Shown here one piece after another: positions 25,093-34,765 of a stretch of 64,000 bases of DNA. This DNA is from Streptomyces calvus (GTDB lineage: Bacteria > Actinomycetota > Actinomycetes > Streptomycetales > Streptomycetaceae). The position numbers were made by a program, and so were the translations under genes. A model generated the notes under the pieces. The model was not told the origin of the DNA and ran no database searches. It saw only the letters and a list, made by a program, of their open reading frames with translations. The DNA is taken from contig NZ_VCNP01000056.1 of the NCBI RefSeq assembly GCF_006782915.1, positions 1 to 64,000 on the forward strand, written 5' to 3'. Numbering within the stretch: position 1 is the first letter of the stretch; each line of letters starts with the position of its first letter.

Positions 25093-27659
25093 TGCGGGTC
25101 CCGCTTTCCTGGCTGCGGGAGTACGTCGACCTGCCGGCCACCGAGACCGGCCGCGACGTGCAGGCCAAGCTGATTTCGGCCGGGCTGGAGGTCGAGACCG
25201 TCGAGCACCTCGGCGCCGACCTCAAGGGCCCCCTCGTGGTCGGCCAGGTGCTGACCATCGAGGAGCTGGAGGGCTTCAAGAAGCCGATCCGCTTCTGCAC
25301 CGTCGACGTGGGCCGGGCCAACGGCACCGGTGAGCCGCAGGAGATCGTCTGCGGCGCCCGCAACTTCGCCGTCGGCGACAAGGTCGTCGTGGTCCTGCCC
25401 GGAGCCACCCTGCCCGGCGGCTTCTCCATCAGCGCCCGCAAGACCTACGGCAAGGTCTCGCACGGCATGATCTGCTCCAGCGACGAGCTGGGCATGGGCG
25501 ACGACGGCACGCACGGCATCATCGTGCTGCCGCCGGAGACCGAGGTCGGCAAGGACGCCATCGAGCTCCTCGAACTGGTCGACGAGGTGCTGGACATCGC
25601 CGTCACCGCCAACCGCGGCGACTGCCTGTCCATCCGCGGCGTCGCCCGCGAGGCGGCCATCGCCTACGGTCTGCCGCTGCGCGACCCGGCCCTGCTCGAC
25701 GTGCCCGGCCCGAACGCCTTCGGCTACCCGGTGCAGGTCTCCGACCCGGCCGGCTGCGACCGCTTCACCGCCCGCACGGTGACCGGCCTCAGCCCCGAGG
25801 CGCGCTCCCCGATCTGGCTGAAGCGCCGCCTGCAGAAGGTCGGCATGCGCCCGATCTCGCTCGCCGTCGACGTCACCAACTACGTGATGATGGAGCTCGG
25901 CCAGCCGCTGCACGCCTACGACCGCAACCTGGTCCAGGGCACCATCGGCGTCCGCCGCGCCGCGGAGGGCGAGAAGATCGTCACCCTCGACGGCGTCGAG
26001 CGGAAGCTGCACGCCGAGGACCTGGTCATCACCGACGACCGCGGCCCGATCGGCCTCGCCGGCGTCATGGGCGGCGCCGACACGGAGATCGCCGACCACG
26101 CCGACACCGAGAACGCGACGAGCGACGTGGTCATCGAGGCCGCCCACTTCGACCAGGTGTCCATCGCACGCACCGCCCGCCGGCACAAGCTGTCCTCCGA
26201 GGCCTCCCGCCGCTTCGAGCGGGGCGTCGACCCGCAGGCCGCCGCCGCTGCCGCGCAGCGCACCGTCGACCTGCTGGTGCTGCTCGCCGGCGGCACCGCC
26301 GAGGCCGGCGTCACCGAGGTCATCGCGCCGACCGCGCCGCGCACCGTCCGCATCGCCGCCGACCACCCGGACAAGGTCGCGGGTGTGAGGTACGGCCGCG
26401 AGACCGTCGTACGCCGCCTCCAGGAGGTCGGCTGCGACGTGTACGGCAACACTGCCGCGTGGAACGCGTCCTCGGGGGGTGGCGGTCGGGCGACGGGCGG
26501 GCAGGACGAGCTGATCGTGACCGTGCCGTCCTGGCGGCCCGACCTCACCGACCCCAACGACCTGGCCGAAGAGGTCATCCGGCTGGAGGGCTACGAGAAC
26601 CTGCCCTCCACGCTGCCCAAGCCGCCGGCGGGCCGCGGCCTGACCGCCCGGCAGCGGCTGCACCGCCGCATCGGCCGCGCCCTGGCCGGCGCCGGCTACG
26701 TCGAGGCGCTGAACTACCCGTTCGTCGGCGAGCAGGTCTTCGACCAGCTCGGCCTGGAGGCGGACGACCCCGCCCGCCGCGTCGTCCGGCTGGTCAACCC
26801 GCTCAGCGACGAGGAGCCCGCCCTGCGCACCTCGCTGCTGCCGGGCCTGCTCGCCGCGCTGCGCCGCAACGACGGCCGCGGCTCGCACGACCTGGCGCTG
26901 TTCGAGACCGGTCTGGTCTTCCACCCCCGTGACGAGCAGCGGATCGCGGCGAACCTGCCGGTCGACCGGCGCCCCGCCGAGGCGGACCTCGCCGCGCTCG
27001 ACGCCGCGCTGCCCGACCAGCCGCGGCACGTCGCCGTCGTGCTGGCCGGCGCCCGCGAGCAGGCCGGCTGGTGGGGCAAGGGCCGCCCGGGCGACTGGGC
27101 CGACGCGGTCGAGGCCGCCCGGACCGTCGCCCGTGAGGCCGGTGCCGAACTCGGCGTGCGCAAGGGCCAGTACGGGCCGTGGCACCCGGGCCGCTGCGCC
27201 GAGCTGACCGTCACCGTCGACAGCGCCGAGCGCGTCATCGGCCACGCCGGCGAGCTGCACCCGCGTGTGCTGAAGACGCTCGGCCTGCCCGCGCGCAGCT
27301 GCGCGATGGAGCTGGACCTCGACGCGCTGGAGCAGGTCGGCGACGACACCCCGCAGGCCCCGGGCATCTCCACCTTCCCCGTGGCCACGCAGGACGTCGC
27401 GCTGGTCGTCGACGCTTTCGTGCCCGCCGCGGAGGTCGAGGCGGCGCTGCGCGAGGGCGCCGGGACGCTGCTGGAGTCCATCCGCCTGTTCGACGTGTAC
27501 GAGAACGCCGAGCAGCTCGGCGAGGGACGCAAGTCCCTGGCGTACGCGCTGCGGTTCCGCGCGAACGACCGGACGCTGACCGTCGACGAGGCGTCGGCGG
27601 CCCGCGAGACGGCGGTCGCCCTCGCGGGTGAGCGCACCGGGGCCGTCCTGCGGGGCTGA
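25092..27659 (+). CDS. pheT: Phenylalanyl-tRNA synthetase beta subunit
   Basis: An 855-residue beta subunit. Domains in order are the tRNA-binding OB fold (about 40-155), B3/4 editing domain (about 215-395), B5 domain (about 400-500), the catalytic-like core, and the C-terminal FDX-ACB anticodon-binding domain (about 760-855). The B5 region carries a Ser/Gly-rich insert near residues 455-468 (ASSGGGGRATGG) that looks like a flexible loop. The start overlaps the pheS stop. Confidence 0.96.
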   Translation: MRVPLSWLREYVDLPATETGRDVQAKLISAGLEVETVEHLGADLKGPLVVGQVLTIEELEGFKKPIRFCTVDVGRANGTGEPQEIVCGARNFAVGDKVVVVLPGATLPGGFSISARKTYGKVSHGMICSSDELGMGDDGTHGIIVLPPETEVGKDAIELLELVDEVLDIAVTANRGDCLSIRGVAREAAIAYGLPLRDPALLDVPGPNAFGYPVQVSDPAGCDRFTARTVTGLSPEARSPIWLKRRLQKVGMRPISLAVDVTNYVMMELGQPLHAYDRNLVQGTIGVRRAAEGEKIVTLDGVERKLHAEDLVITDDRGPIGLAGVMGGADTEIADHADTENATSDVVIEAAHFDQVSIARTARRHKLSSEASRRFERGVDPQAAAAAAQRTVDLLVLLAGGTAEAGVTEVIAPTAPRTVRIAADHPDKVAGVRYGRETVVRRLQEVGCDVYGNTAAWNASSGGGGRATGGQDELIVTVPSWRPDLTDPNDLAEEVIRLEGYENLPSTLPKPPAGRGLTARQRLHRRIGRALAGAGYVEALNYPFVGEQVFDQLGLEADDPARRVVRLVNPLSDEEPALRTSLLPGLLAALRRNDGRGSHDLALFETGLVFHPRDEQRIAANLPVDRRPAEADLAALDAALPDQPRHVAVVLAGAREQAGWWGKGRPGDWADAVEAARTVAREAGAELGVRKGQYGPWHPGRCAELTVTVDSAERVIGHAGELHPRVLKTLGLPARSCAMELDLDALEQVGDDTPQAPGISTFPVATQDVALVVDAFVPAAEVEAALREGAGTLLESIRLFDVYENAEQLGEGRKSLAYALRFRANDRTLTVDEASAARETAVALAGERTGAVLRG

Positions 27660-27682
27660 AAAGCTCCGGCCCCACTCCGACG

Positions 27683-27732
27683 GTGAGGGGCGTGGAAGGC
27701 GTGTCGCACGCCTCCCACGCCCCTCACGTCTT
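27683..27732 (+). terminator. Strong terminator after pheT
   Basis: GTGAGGGGCGTGG and AGGCGTG pair with CACGCCT and CCACGCCCCTCAC (27683-27727) through a 20-bp interrupted stem, followed by GTCTTT. Confidence 0.88.
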
Positions 27733-27869
27733 TCACCGCGCCGGTCACCTCACTCATTCGGGTGACTATTCGAGGTGATACGTCCGGATCGGGTGAAGCG
27801 GTCGACAGAATCGGACCGGCCTCTCGAGGCCGGTCTGCGCTGTCCGGGCCTACATGGGGGGCCATCGGC

Positions 27870-28967
27870 ATGATCCGCTTCAAGCCTGGGGCTCCCCGCT
27901 GGGTGCCGTCCCGGTTCCGCTCACGGGCGCTCACCCTCGCCGTGCCCACGGCCTGGGGCGCCGTCGCGGTCACCTACCGCATGGCCTGCCCGCTCGCCCA
28001 CGACGACGCCCTCGGCGCGCGCCTGGTCAGCAGCGCCGTCATGTGCACCGTGGTCATGGGTGTCGTGATGCACGTACGGCGTCGGCTGCTCGACGAGCTG
28101 CGGCGGGCCCGCCGGATCGCGGACGCCGCGCAGAGCGTGGTGCTGCGGCCACCACCCCCGCGGGTCGACGGTCTGGCCGTCGCCGCGGTCCACCTGTCCG
28201 CCGACCGGGGCGCCCGGATCGGCGGCGACCTGTACGAGGTGGTCGCCACCGAGCACGGCGTGCGGGCCGTCATCGGCGATGTGCGCGGGCACGGGCTGGG
28301 CGCCGCGCGGACCGTCGCCGCCGTCCTCGGCAGCTTCCGCGAGGCCGCGCACGACGAGGCGGAGCTGGCCGGCGTGCTGCGCCGGCTGGAGCGGGCCATG
28401 GCACGGCATCTGCGGGAGCGGGCCCGCACCGATGCCGACCCGGCGGGCACCGGCCCGGACGGCGAGGAGTTCGTCACCGTCCTGCTGCTGGAGATCCTGC
28501 CGGCCGGGGAGGTGCGGGCGCTCAACTGCGGCCACCCCTGGCCGCATCTGCTCACCGGCTCCGGGGCCGAACCGCTGGCCCGCGCCGACCCGCTGCCGCC
28601 CCTCGGCCCGTTCCCGCTGCCGGCCGACCTGCCCGCCGTGGCCTGCCCCCGCCTGCGGCCCGGCGAGGCGCTCGTCCTGCACACCGACGGCGCCGAGGAG
28701 GCCCGCGACGCCGAAGGCAGGTTCTTCCCGCTGCGGGACGTCCTCACCGAGGCGGCGCGCGAACAGCCGCTCACCGCCCAGTCCGTACGGCGCAGGGTCC
28801 TCACGGCCCTGCTGCGCCACACCACCGATCCTCCGCAGGACGACGTGGCCCTGCTGATCCTCAGGAACGAGCGCCCGGCCCGTCCCGCCGCGTCCCGGCT
28901 GCGGTCCGGCGTGCGGACCGCCGCGGCCGACCTCGGCCCGTCCGATCACCTGCAGTTCCCCGCGTGA
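27870..28967 (+). CDS. SpoIIE-type PP2C protein phosphatase
   Basis: A 365-residue membrane phosphatase. Two helices lie near the N terminus (about residues 19-35 and 47-64), then a PPM/SpoIIE domain with metal-binding motifs GGDLYEVV, VIGDVRGHGLGAA, VLHTDGAEEA and QDDVALLIL. In Streptomyces these enzymes dephosphorylate anti-anti-sigma factors, though no such partner is adjacent. The ATG at 27870 follows a GGGGGG tract; an earlier in-frame ATG at 27762 would add an unlikely leader. Confidence 0.88.
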   Translation: MIRFKPGAPRWVPSRFRSRALTLAVPTAWGAVAVTYRMACPLAHDDALGARLVSSAVMCTVVMGVVMHVRRRLLDELRRARRIADAAQSVVLRPPPPRVDGLAVAAVHLSADRGARIGGDLYEVVATEHGVRAVIGDVRGHGLGAARTVAAVLGSFREAAHDEAELAGVLRRLERAMARHLRERARTDADPAGTGPDGEEFVTVLLLEILPAGEVRALNCGHPWPHLLTGSGAEPLARADPLPPLGPFPLPADLPAVACPRLRPGEALVLHTDGAEEARDAEGRFFPLRDVLTEAAREQPLTAQSVRRRVLTALLRHTTDPPQDDVALLILRNERPARPAASRLRSGVRTAAADLGPSDHLQFPA

Positions 28968-29222
28968 GCGGGACCGGGCCGCGCGCCGTCCGCCCCGCCA
29001 CGGAGTGTCGGGCAGGCAGCCGGGCGGACGGCGCGGATACGGGCCGCCGCACTGTACGAGGGGGAGCCGACGGCCCGGCCGGCCTCTTTCGAGGCACTTC
29101 AGTCAAGCGGGTGGAAACTCTCCGCGACAGTGCGCGCACGCTACGGATTCGGGCACTCCGTTCACACCCCGTGTGAACGGTCGGCCACTACTCTGTCCGC
29201 CACCGAGTCACCGGGGGGCCTC

Positions 29223-30563
29223 ATGCAGCCCAATACTCTGCTCGACGCGATCCTGGACGAGGCCGGGATCTCGCACGCGGGCCTGGCCGCACACGTCAAC
29301 CAGGCCGGAAGGGCGCGCGGCCTGTCCCTGCGGTACGAACACACCGCCGTGGCGCGGTGGCTGAAGGGCCAGCGGCCCCGCGGCCAGGTGCCCGACCTGA
29401 TCTGCGAGGTGCTCGCCGCCCGGCTGCACCGCCCGGTCACCCTCGACGACATCGGGCTCGGTGTGCCCGGTGAGCCGTCCGCCGCGCACACCGGTTCGCT
29501 CAGCGGGTTCGTGGAGCGGGCCACCGCCCTGTGGCGCTCCGACCAGCAGCGCCGCCCGCACGTCCTCGGCGCTCCCGCGGTCACCGGGACGCCCGCCGTG
29601 ATGCCCGTGTGGGAGTGGGAGAACCCGCCCGAGGACGTGGACGTCTCGCGCGGCGGCCGGCACCGGGTCACCCCCGGCGACCTCGACATGCTGCGCGCCG
29701 CCCGCACCCACTACGAGCAGATGTACCGCAAGGCGGGCGGCATGGTGACGCGCGCCCGGATCGTCGGCTTCCTCAACGCCGAGGCCGCCCCGCTGCTGCG
29801 CGGCGGCTACACCGACGCCACCGGCCGCCAACTGCACCGCGCCACCGGCGGCCTGGTGGCCATCGCCGGCATCTGCGCCTACGACTCCGACGCGCACGGC
29901 CTCGCCCAGCGCTACTTCCACCAGGCGCTCCGGCTGGCCAAGGCCAGCGGCGACCGAGGGCTCGGCGCCTATGTGATCGCGCTGCTCGTCAACCAGTCGC
30001 TGTACATGCGGGAGCACCGGCAGGCCGTCGCCTTCGCGGAGGCCGCGCTGCGCGCCGCCGGCACCGACATCACCCCGGCGCTCGCCTCCGACCTGTACGC
30101 GATGCAGGCCAAGGCGTACGCGCACCTCGGTGACGGCACGAGCGCGCTGTCCTGCATCCGCCGGGCGGAACAGTCCGCCGAGCGCATCCGGCGCGGACAC
30201 GAACCCGACGAGACCGGCTATGTGCAGCCCGGACTGGTCAACGTCCAGGTCGCGGAGGCACTGCTGAGCCTCGGCGACGTCGCGGCGGCCGGGGAGCACG
30301 CCGCCGCGGCCGTCGGCACGCCCGCGCACGACCGCGGGCGGGTGCACCGGCTGGCCATGCTGAGCACCATCGAACTGCGCCAGGGCAACGCCGACAAGGC
30401 GGTGGCCATCGCGGTCCAGATGGCGGAGCAGGCCCGGGGGATGGAGTCGCAGCGGCTGCGCGACCGCCTGCGCGCGGTGCGCGAGCACCTCGTGCGCAGC
30501 GGGTGCGCGGGCACGGCCGAGGCGGCCGAACTCATCGACGGGGCGCTGCGCCTGCCGCTGTAG
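29223..30563 (+). CDS. NsdA-like TPR-containing transcriptional regulator
   Basis: A 446-residue protein resembling NsdA of S. coelicolor, a negative regulator of development and antibiotics. The N terminus (LRYEHTAVARWLKGQRPRG) is a divergent DNA-binding-type segment, followed from about residue 160 by repeated helical pairs of TPR type (YFHQALRLAKASGDRGLGAY, QAVAFAEAALRAAG, SALSCIRRAEQSAERI). The ATG at 29223 follows a GGGGGG tract. It is likely cytoplasmic. Assignment to the broad family is firm; equivalence to NsdA is not. Confidence 0.72.
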   Translation: MQPNTLLDAILDEAGISHAGLAAHVNQAGRARGLSLRYEHTAVARWLKGQRPRGQVPDLICEVLAARLHRPVTLDDIGLGVPGEPSAAHTGSLSGFVERATALWRSDQQRRPHVLGAPAVTGTPAVMPVWEWENPPEDVDVSRGGRHRVTPGDLDMLRAARTHYEQMYRKAGGMVTRARIVGFLNAEAAPLLRGGYTDATGRQLHRATGGLVAIAGICAYDSDAHGLAQRYFHQALRLAKASGDRGLGAYVIALLVNQSLYMREHRQAVAFAEAALRAAGTDITPALASDLYAMQAKAYAHLGDGTSALSCIRRAEQSAERIRRGHEPDETGYVQPGLVNVQVAEALLSLGDVAAAGEHAAAAVGTPAHDRGRVHRLAMLSTIELRQGNADKAVAIAVQMAEQARGMESQRLRDRLRAVREHLVRSGCAGTAEAAELIDGALRLPL

Positions 30564-30705
30564 AAACCGCCGGGTCCGGGGCCGCCGCGACCGGCATGCG
30601 CCTCCACCGCGCCTTCCGCTGCGCCGGAGGCGGCCTCCCGTGCGCCTGCTGCCGGAGCGCTCCTGCTGCGATATTGCCCCTTACTCCCCGGAAGGTGGCA
30701 GAACC

Positions 30706-31233
30706 GTGCAGTGGACGAAACAGAACGAACAAACTAGGTACTCAAACCGCTGGTTCAGCGTCAATCTCGCGGATGTCGAGCTGCCGGACGGCCGGCACCT
30801 CGACCACTTCCTCATACGGCTGCGGCCCGTCGCCGCGGCCACGGTGGTGAACGAGGCCAACGAGGTCCTCCTGCTCTGGCGCCACCGCTTCATCACCGAC
30901 AGCTGGGGCTGGGAACTGGCGGCGGGCGTCGTCGAGGACGGCGAGGACGTGGCCCGTGCCGCGGCGCGGGAGCTGGAGGAGGAGACCGGCTGGCGGCCGG
31001 GACCCCTGCACCATCTGATGAGCGTGGAACCGTCCAACGGCCTCACCGACGCCCGGCACCACATCTACTGGACCGACGAGGCCGAGTACGTCGGACACCC
31101 GGTGGACGACTTCGAGTCGGACCGGAGGGAGTGGGTGCCGCTCAAGGTCGTCCCCGACCTCGTCGCCCGCGGCGAGGTCCCGGCCGCCGGCATGGCGGCC
31201 GCGTTACTCCTGCTGCACCACCTGCGGATCTGA
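30706..31233 (+). CDS. NUDIX hydrolase
   Basis: A 175-residue NUDIX enzyme of ADP-ribose-pyrophosphatase type. The NUDIX box spans GVVEDGEDVARAAARELEEE near residues 81-105. Such enzymes hydrolyse nucleoside diphosphates linked to another group. The GTG at 30706 follows GGAAGGTGG. Codon 167 is TTA (31204-31206), so translation near the C terminus would depend on bldA tRNA. A long hairpin follows the stop. Confidence 0.87.
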   Translation: MQWTKQNEQTRYSNRWFSVNLADVELPDGRHLDHFLIRLRPVAAATVVNEANEVLLLWRHRFITDSWGWELAAGVVEDGEDVARAAARELEEETGWRPGPLHHLMSVEPSNGLTDARHHIYWTDEAEYVGHPVDDFESDRREWVPLKVVPDLVARGEVPAAGMAAALLLLHHLRI

Positions 31234-31239
31234 CGCCGA

Positions 31240-31271
31240 GGGGCCCGGCACCGTACGCGGTGCCGGGCCCC
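31240..31271. terminator. Bidirectional terminator
   Basis: A perfect 14-bp stem, GGGGCCCGGCACCG and its complement, with a TACG tetraloop (31254-31257). It lies between the convergent NUDIX and hydroxyacyl-CoA dehydrogenase genes. Confidence 0.85.
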
Positions 31272-31293
31272 TTCGCCGCGCCGTTCGGCGGGC

Positions 31294-32154
31294 TCAGCCG
31301 TAGGTGTAGAAGCCGGAACCGCTCTTGCGGCCCAGCCGGCCCGCGTCCACCATGCGCTGGAGCAGCGGGGGAGCGGCGTACAGCGGCTCCTTGTACTCCT
31401 CGTACATCGAGTGTGCGACCGAGGCCACCGTGTCCAGGCCGATCAGGTCGGACAGCTTCAGCGGGCCCATCGGGTGGGCGCAGCCCATCTCCATGCCGTT
31501 GTCGATGTCCTCGCGGCTGGCGATGCCCGACTCGAACATCCGGATCGCGGAGAGCAGGTACGGGATCAGCAGCGCGTTGACCACGAAGCCGGAGCGGTCC
31601 TGGGCGCGGATGGCGTGCTTGCCCAGCGCCTTCTCGGTGAACACCTGGGCGCGGCTGAGCGTGCCCTCGGACGTGGTGAGCGCCGGGATCAGCTCCACCA
31701 GCTTCTGCACCGGGGCCGGGTTGAAGAAGTGGATGCCGATGACGTGGTCGGGCCGCGAGGTGGCGACCGCCAGCTTCACCAGCGGAATGGAGGAGGTGTT
31801 GGAGGCGAGGATGGCGTCCGGGCGGGTCACCACCTGGTCGAGCACCTGGAAGATCTCCGTCTTGACCTGCTCGTTCTCGACCACGGCCTCGATCACCAGG
31901 TCACGGTCGGCGAACTCGCCGAGGTCCGTGGTGAAGCTCAGCCGGGCCTGGGTGGCCTCGAGCTCCTCCGTGCTGATCTTGCCGCGCTCGGCCGCCTTCG
32001 ACAGGGAGTTGAACAGCCGGGTACGGCCGATCTCCAGGGCTTCGCCGGTGGTCTCGGCGACCATGACGTCCAGGCCGGCGCGGGCGCACACCTCGGCGAT
32101 CCCCGCGCCCATCTGACCGCAGCCCACCACTCCGACGCGTTCGATGTCGGTCAC
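31294..32154 (-). CDS. 3-hydroxybutyryl-CoA dehydrogenase
   Basis: A 286-residue NAD(P)-dependent 3-hydroxyacyl-CoA dehydrogenase, full length. It has the Rossmann motif GVVGCGQMGAGIAE, catalytic His in GIHFFNPAPVQKLVE and the C-terminal dimerisation domain with GMEMGCAHPMGPLKLSDLIG. It interconverts acetoacetyl-CoA and 3-hydroxybutyryl-CoA for C4 or ethylmalonyl-CoA metabolism. The GTG at 32154 follows GAAGGGAA; no ATG lies nearby. Confidence 0.9.
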   Translation of the reverse strand: MTDIERVGVVGCGQMGAGIAEVCARAGLDVMVAETTGEALEIGRTRLFNSLSKAAERGKISTEELEATQARLSFTTDLGEFADRDLVIEAVVENEQVKTEIFQVLDQVVTRPDAILASNTSSIPLVKLAVATSRPDHVIGIHFFNPAPVQKLVELIPALTTSEGTLSRAQVFTEKALGKHAIRAQDRSGFVVNALLIPYLLSAIRMFESGIASREDIDNGMEMGCAHPMGPLKLSDLIGLDTVASVAHSMYEEYKEPLYAAPPLLQRMVDAGRLGRKSGSGFYTYG

Positions 32155-32324
32155 ATCGTTCCCTTCGCTACTGCTTACGGCTGTGGCAGGTCCGCCCGGG
32201 TCCCGGTGCCTGCTCCGTTCGTGCACGTTACTCCGAAGTATCGATGATCGATCGCGGGGGTGGGGCATCCTGAACGCCTGACGGTCGGTGACCAGGCGGT
32301 TCGGCGAGGTCCGAGGGGGACGCG

Positions 32325-33557
32325 ATGGGACGGGTGTCACGCAGGATGTTCGCGACGGCGGCGCTGGCGGCGCTGGCGACCGTGCCGCAGGCGTCCGCCG
32401 CGCCGGCACGCGCCGGACGCGCCCCGGCGGCCGGCGAGATGCGCGGCATGTGGATCGCCACCGTGACCAACCGCGACTGGCCCTCCCGGCCGGGACTGGG
32501 CGCCGCCGCCCAGCGGGCCGAGCTGCTCGCCCTCCTCGACGCGGCCGTCCGCGCCCGCCTCAACACCGTGGTCCTCCAGGTGCGGCCCACCGCCGACGCG
32601 CTGTGGCCCTCGCCCCACGAGCCCTGGTCGCAGTACCTCACCGGCACCCAGGGCGCGCACCCCGGCTGGGATCCGCTCGGCACGGCCGTCGCCGCGGCGC
32701 ACGCCCGCGGTCTGGAACTGCACGCCTGGTTCAACCCGTACCGGGTCGCGATGCACGCCGACCCCGGCCGGCTCACGGCCTCCCACCCGGCCCGCCGCAA
32801 CCCCGGCTGGGTGGTGCCGTACGGCGGCCGGCTCTACTACAACCCGGGGCTGCCCGAGGTGCGCGCCTTCGTGCGGGAGGCGATGCTCGACGCCGTACGC
32901 CGCTACCCCGTGGACGCGGTCCACTTCGACGACTACTTCTATCCGTATCCGGTGGCCGGCCAGACCTTCGACGACGACCTCGCCTACGACACCCACGGCG
33001 GCGCCTTCCCGGACCGGGCCGCGTGGCGGCGCGACAACGTGGACCGCCTGGTGCGCGAGACGGCCGACGGGATCAGGGCGATCCGGCCCGGCACCCGGTT
33101 CGGCATCAGCCCCTTCGGGGTGTGGCGCAACGCCGCGACCGACCCGCGCGGCTCCGACACGCACGCGGGCGTGCAGACGTACGACGACCTGCACGCGGAC
33201 ACCCGGAAGTGGGCCAGGGAGAACTGGATCGACTACATCTGCCCGCAGCTGTACTGGAACATCGGCTTCGCCGCCGCCGACTACGCCGCGCTGCTGCCCT
33301 GGTGGGCCGAGGTCGTCCGGGGCTCGGGGACCCGGCTGTACGTGGGAGAGGCGCTGTACAAGGCGGGCGACCCCGCCCAGCCCGTCCCCTGGCAGGACCC
33401 GGCCGAACTCTCCCGCCACCTCACGCTGGCCGGGCGCCACCCGCAGGTGCGCGGGCACGTCTTCTTCGCCGCCCGTGAGGTGGCGACCGATCCGGTCGGG
33501 GCGATGGCGCGGGTGGTCGCCGACCACTACCGCCGGCCGGCGGAACCCCCGCGCTGA
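32325..33557 (+). CDS. Secreted family 10-type glycosyl hydrolase (GHL10/YngK-like)
   Basis: A 410-residue exported protein. A short signal peptide with a twin-Arg-like start (RRMFATAALAALATV) ends near residue 26. The catalytic barrel (EMRGMWIATVTNRDWPS, VDAVHFDDYFYPYP, GISPFGVWRN, YICPQLYWN) is that of the DUF187/GHL10 family found in YngK. Homologues are predicted to act on cell-wall or exopolysaccharide chains. The ATG follows GAGGGGGAC. It stands alone, divergent from the dehydrogenase. Confidence 0.85.
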   Translation: MGRVSRRMFATAALAALATVPQASAAPARAGRAPAAGEMRGMWIATVTNRDWPSRPGLGAAAQRAELLALLDAAVRARLNTVVLQVRPTADALWPSPHEPWSQYLTGTQGAHPGWDPLGTAVAAAHARGLELHAWFNPYRVAMHADPGRLTASHPARRNPGWVVPYGGRLYYNPGLPEVRAFVREAMLDAVRRYPVDAVHFDDYFYPYPVAGQTFDDDLAYDTHGGAFPDRAAWRRDNVDRLVRETADGIRAIRPGTRFGISPFGVWRNAATDPRGSDTHAGVQTYDDLHADTRKWARENWIDYICPQLYWNIGFAAADYAALLPWWAEVVRGSGTRLYVGEALYKAGDPAQPVPWQDPAELSRHLTLAGRHPQVRGHVFFAAREVATDPVGAMARVVADHYRRPAEPPR

Positions 33558-33558
33558 T

Positions 33559-33756
33559 CTACCGTTCGGTCCTGGTCCGGTGCCGGATCTCGGTGTCGGG
33601 GCCGGGGGAGCACACTCCCTCGTGCCCGTCCTCGAAACGGACGCGATAGGGCGGGTTGCCTTCCTGGCCCATCACTTCGACGATCTCGCCGACCTTGTCG
33701 TGCTGGCCGACCACCCTGCCGTGCTGGACAAGCTGGTCACCCTCGGTTGCGCGCAT
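33559..33756 (-). CDS. DUF1918 small protein
   Basis: A 65-residue protein entirely made of a DUF1918 SH3-like domain (MRATEGDQLVQHG, IVEVMGQEGNPPYRVRFEDG). It is common in Streptomyces and has no known role. GAGGAGG precedes the ATG. It is convergent with the glycosyl-hydrolase-like gene, 1 bp apart. Confidence 0.85.
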   Translation of the reverse strand: MRATEGDQLVQHGRVVGQHDKVGEIVEVMGQEGNPPYRVRFEDGHEGVCSPGPDTEIRHRTRTER

Positions 33757-33847
33757 CGCGGGGCCTCCTCAGCGGATGCGGGAGCAGCGGTCCGTGTCCT
33801 CGAGTCTACGGCGGAGCGCAGCGCCGGGCAGCGGGCCGTACGACTCC

Positions 33848-34765
33848 TCAGCCGCGGGCCCGCTGGGTGACGGCGATGCACACCAGCACCGCCGCGGCCG
33901 TCAGCGGGGCGGCCGCCGTCAGGTGCTCGTTCAGCAGCAGCACCGACCACACCAGTGTGAGCAGCGGCTGGGCCAGCTGCAACTGGCTGGCCTTGGGGAT
34001 GCCGATGGCCGCCATGCCCCGGTACCAGACGATCAGCCCGAGGAACTGCGAACCCGCCGCCACCCACAGCAGTCCGGCCACGCTGTGCGCGGTCAGGGTC
34101 ACCGGCTCGACGGCCAGCGCGACGGCGGCGACGGGCAGCGCGAGCGGCAGGCACAGCATCAGCGCCCAGCCGATCACCTGCCAGCCCGGCATCACCCGGG
34201 CCAGCCTGCCGCCCTCGGTGTACCCGGCGGCGCACACCACCAGCGCCCCGAACAGGTACAGGTCGGCCGTGGTCAGCGCGCCGCCGCTCTGCTGCACGGT
34301 GAACGCCACGACGGCGGCGGCCCCGGCGAGCGCCGCCACCCAGAAGGTGCGCGAGGGACGGGAGCCGACGCGCAGGGCGGACAGCAGGGCCGTGGTCAGC
34401 GGGAGCAGGCCCACCACGACGGCGGCGTGCGCGGTGGTCGAGGTCTGCAGCGCCAGCGTCGTCAGCATCGGAAAGCCGAGCACCACCCCGGCGCCGACCA
34501 CCGCGAGCCCGGGCCAGTGGCGGCGGTCGGGCACGGGGATGCGCAGGGCGAGCAGACAGCCGCCGGCGATCAGGGCCGCGAGCGCGCTGCGCACGGCCAC
34601 CAGCGTCCAGGGCCCGAAGCCCTCCAGACCCCAGGCGGTGGCGGGGAAGGTGAGGGAGAAGGCGATGACGCCGAGGGCGGCCTGGAGGGTGCCGAGGCCG
34701 CGGCGGTCGCGGTCGGCGGGGACCGCTATCGCGGGAGGGGTAGTAGCGCTACTCTGTGCTCTCAT
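33848..34765 (-). CDS. EamA-family drug/metabolite transporter
   Basis: A 305-residue inner-membrane protein with ten helices in two EamA repeats (IAFSLTFPATAWGLEG in the first, QVIGWALMLCLPLALPVAA opening the second). Such proteins export amino acids or metabolites. Its ATG (34765-34763) shares two bases with the start of the divergent MocR regulator. TACCCT lies 5 nt before it, so it is probably leaderless and controlled by that regulator. Confidence 0.85.
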   Translation of the reverse strand: MRAQSSATTPPAIAVPADRDRRGLGTLQAALGVIAFSLTFPATAWGLEGFGPWTLVAVRSALAALIAGGCLLALRIPVPDRRHWPGLAVVGAGVVLGFPMLTTLALQTSTTAHAAVVVGLLPLTTALLSALRVGSRPSRTFWVAALAGAAAVVAFTVQQSGGALTTADLYLFGALVVCAAGYTEGGRLARVMPGWQVIGWALMLCLPLALPVAAVALAVEPVTLTAHSVAGLLWVAAGSQFLGLIVWYRGMAAIGIPKASQLQLAQPLLTLVWSVLLLNEHLTAAAPLTAAAVLVCIAVTQRARG

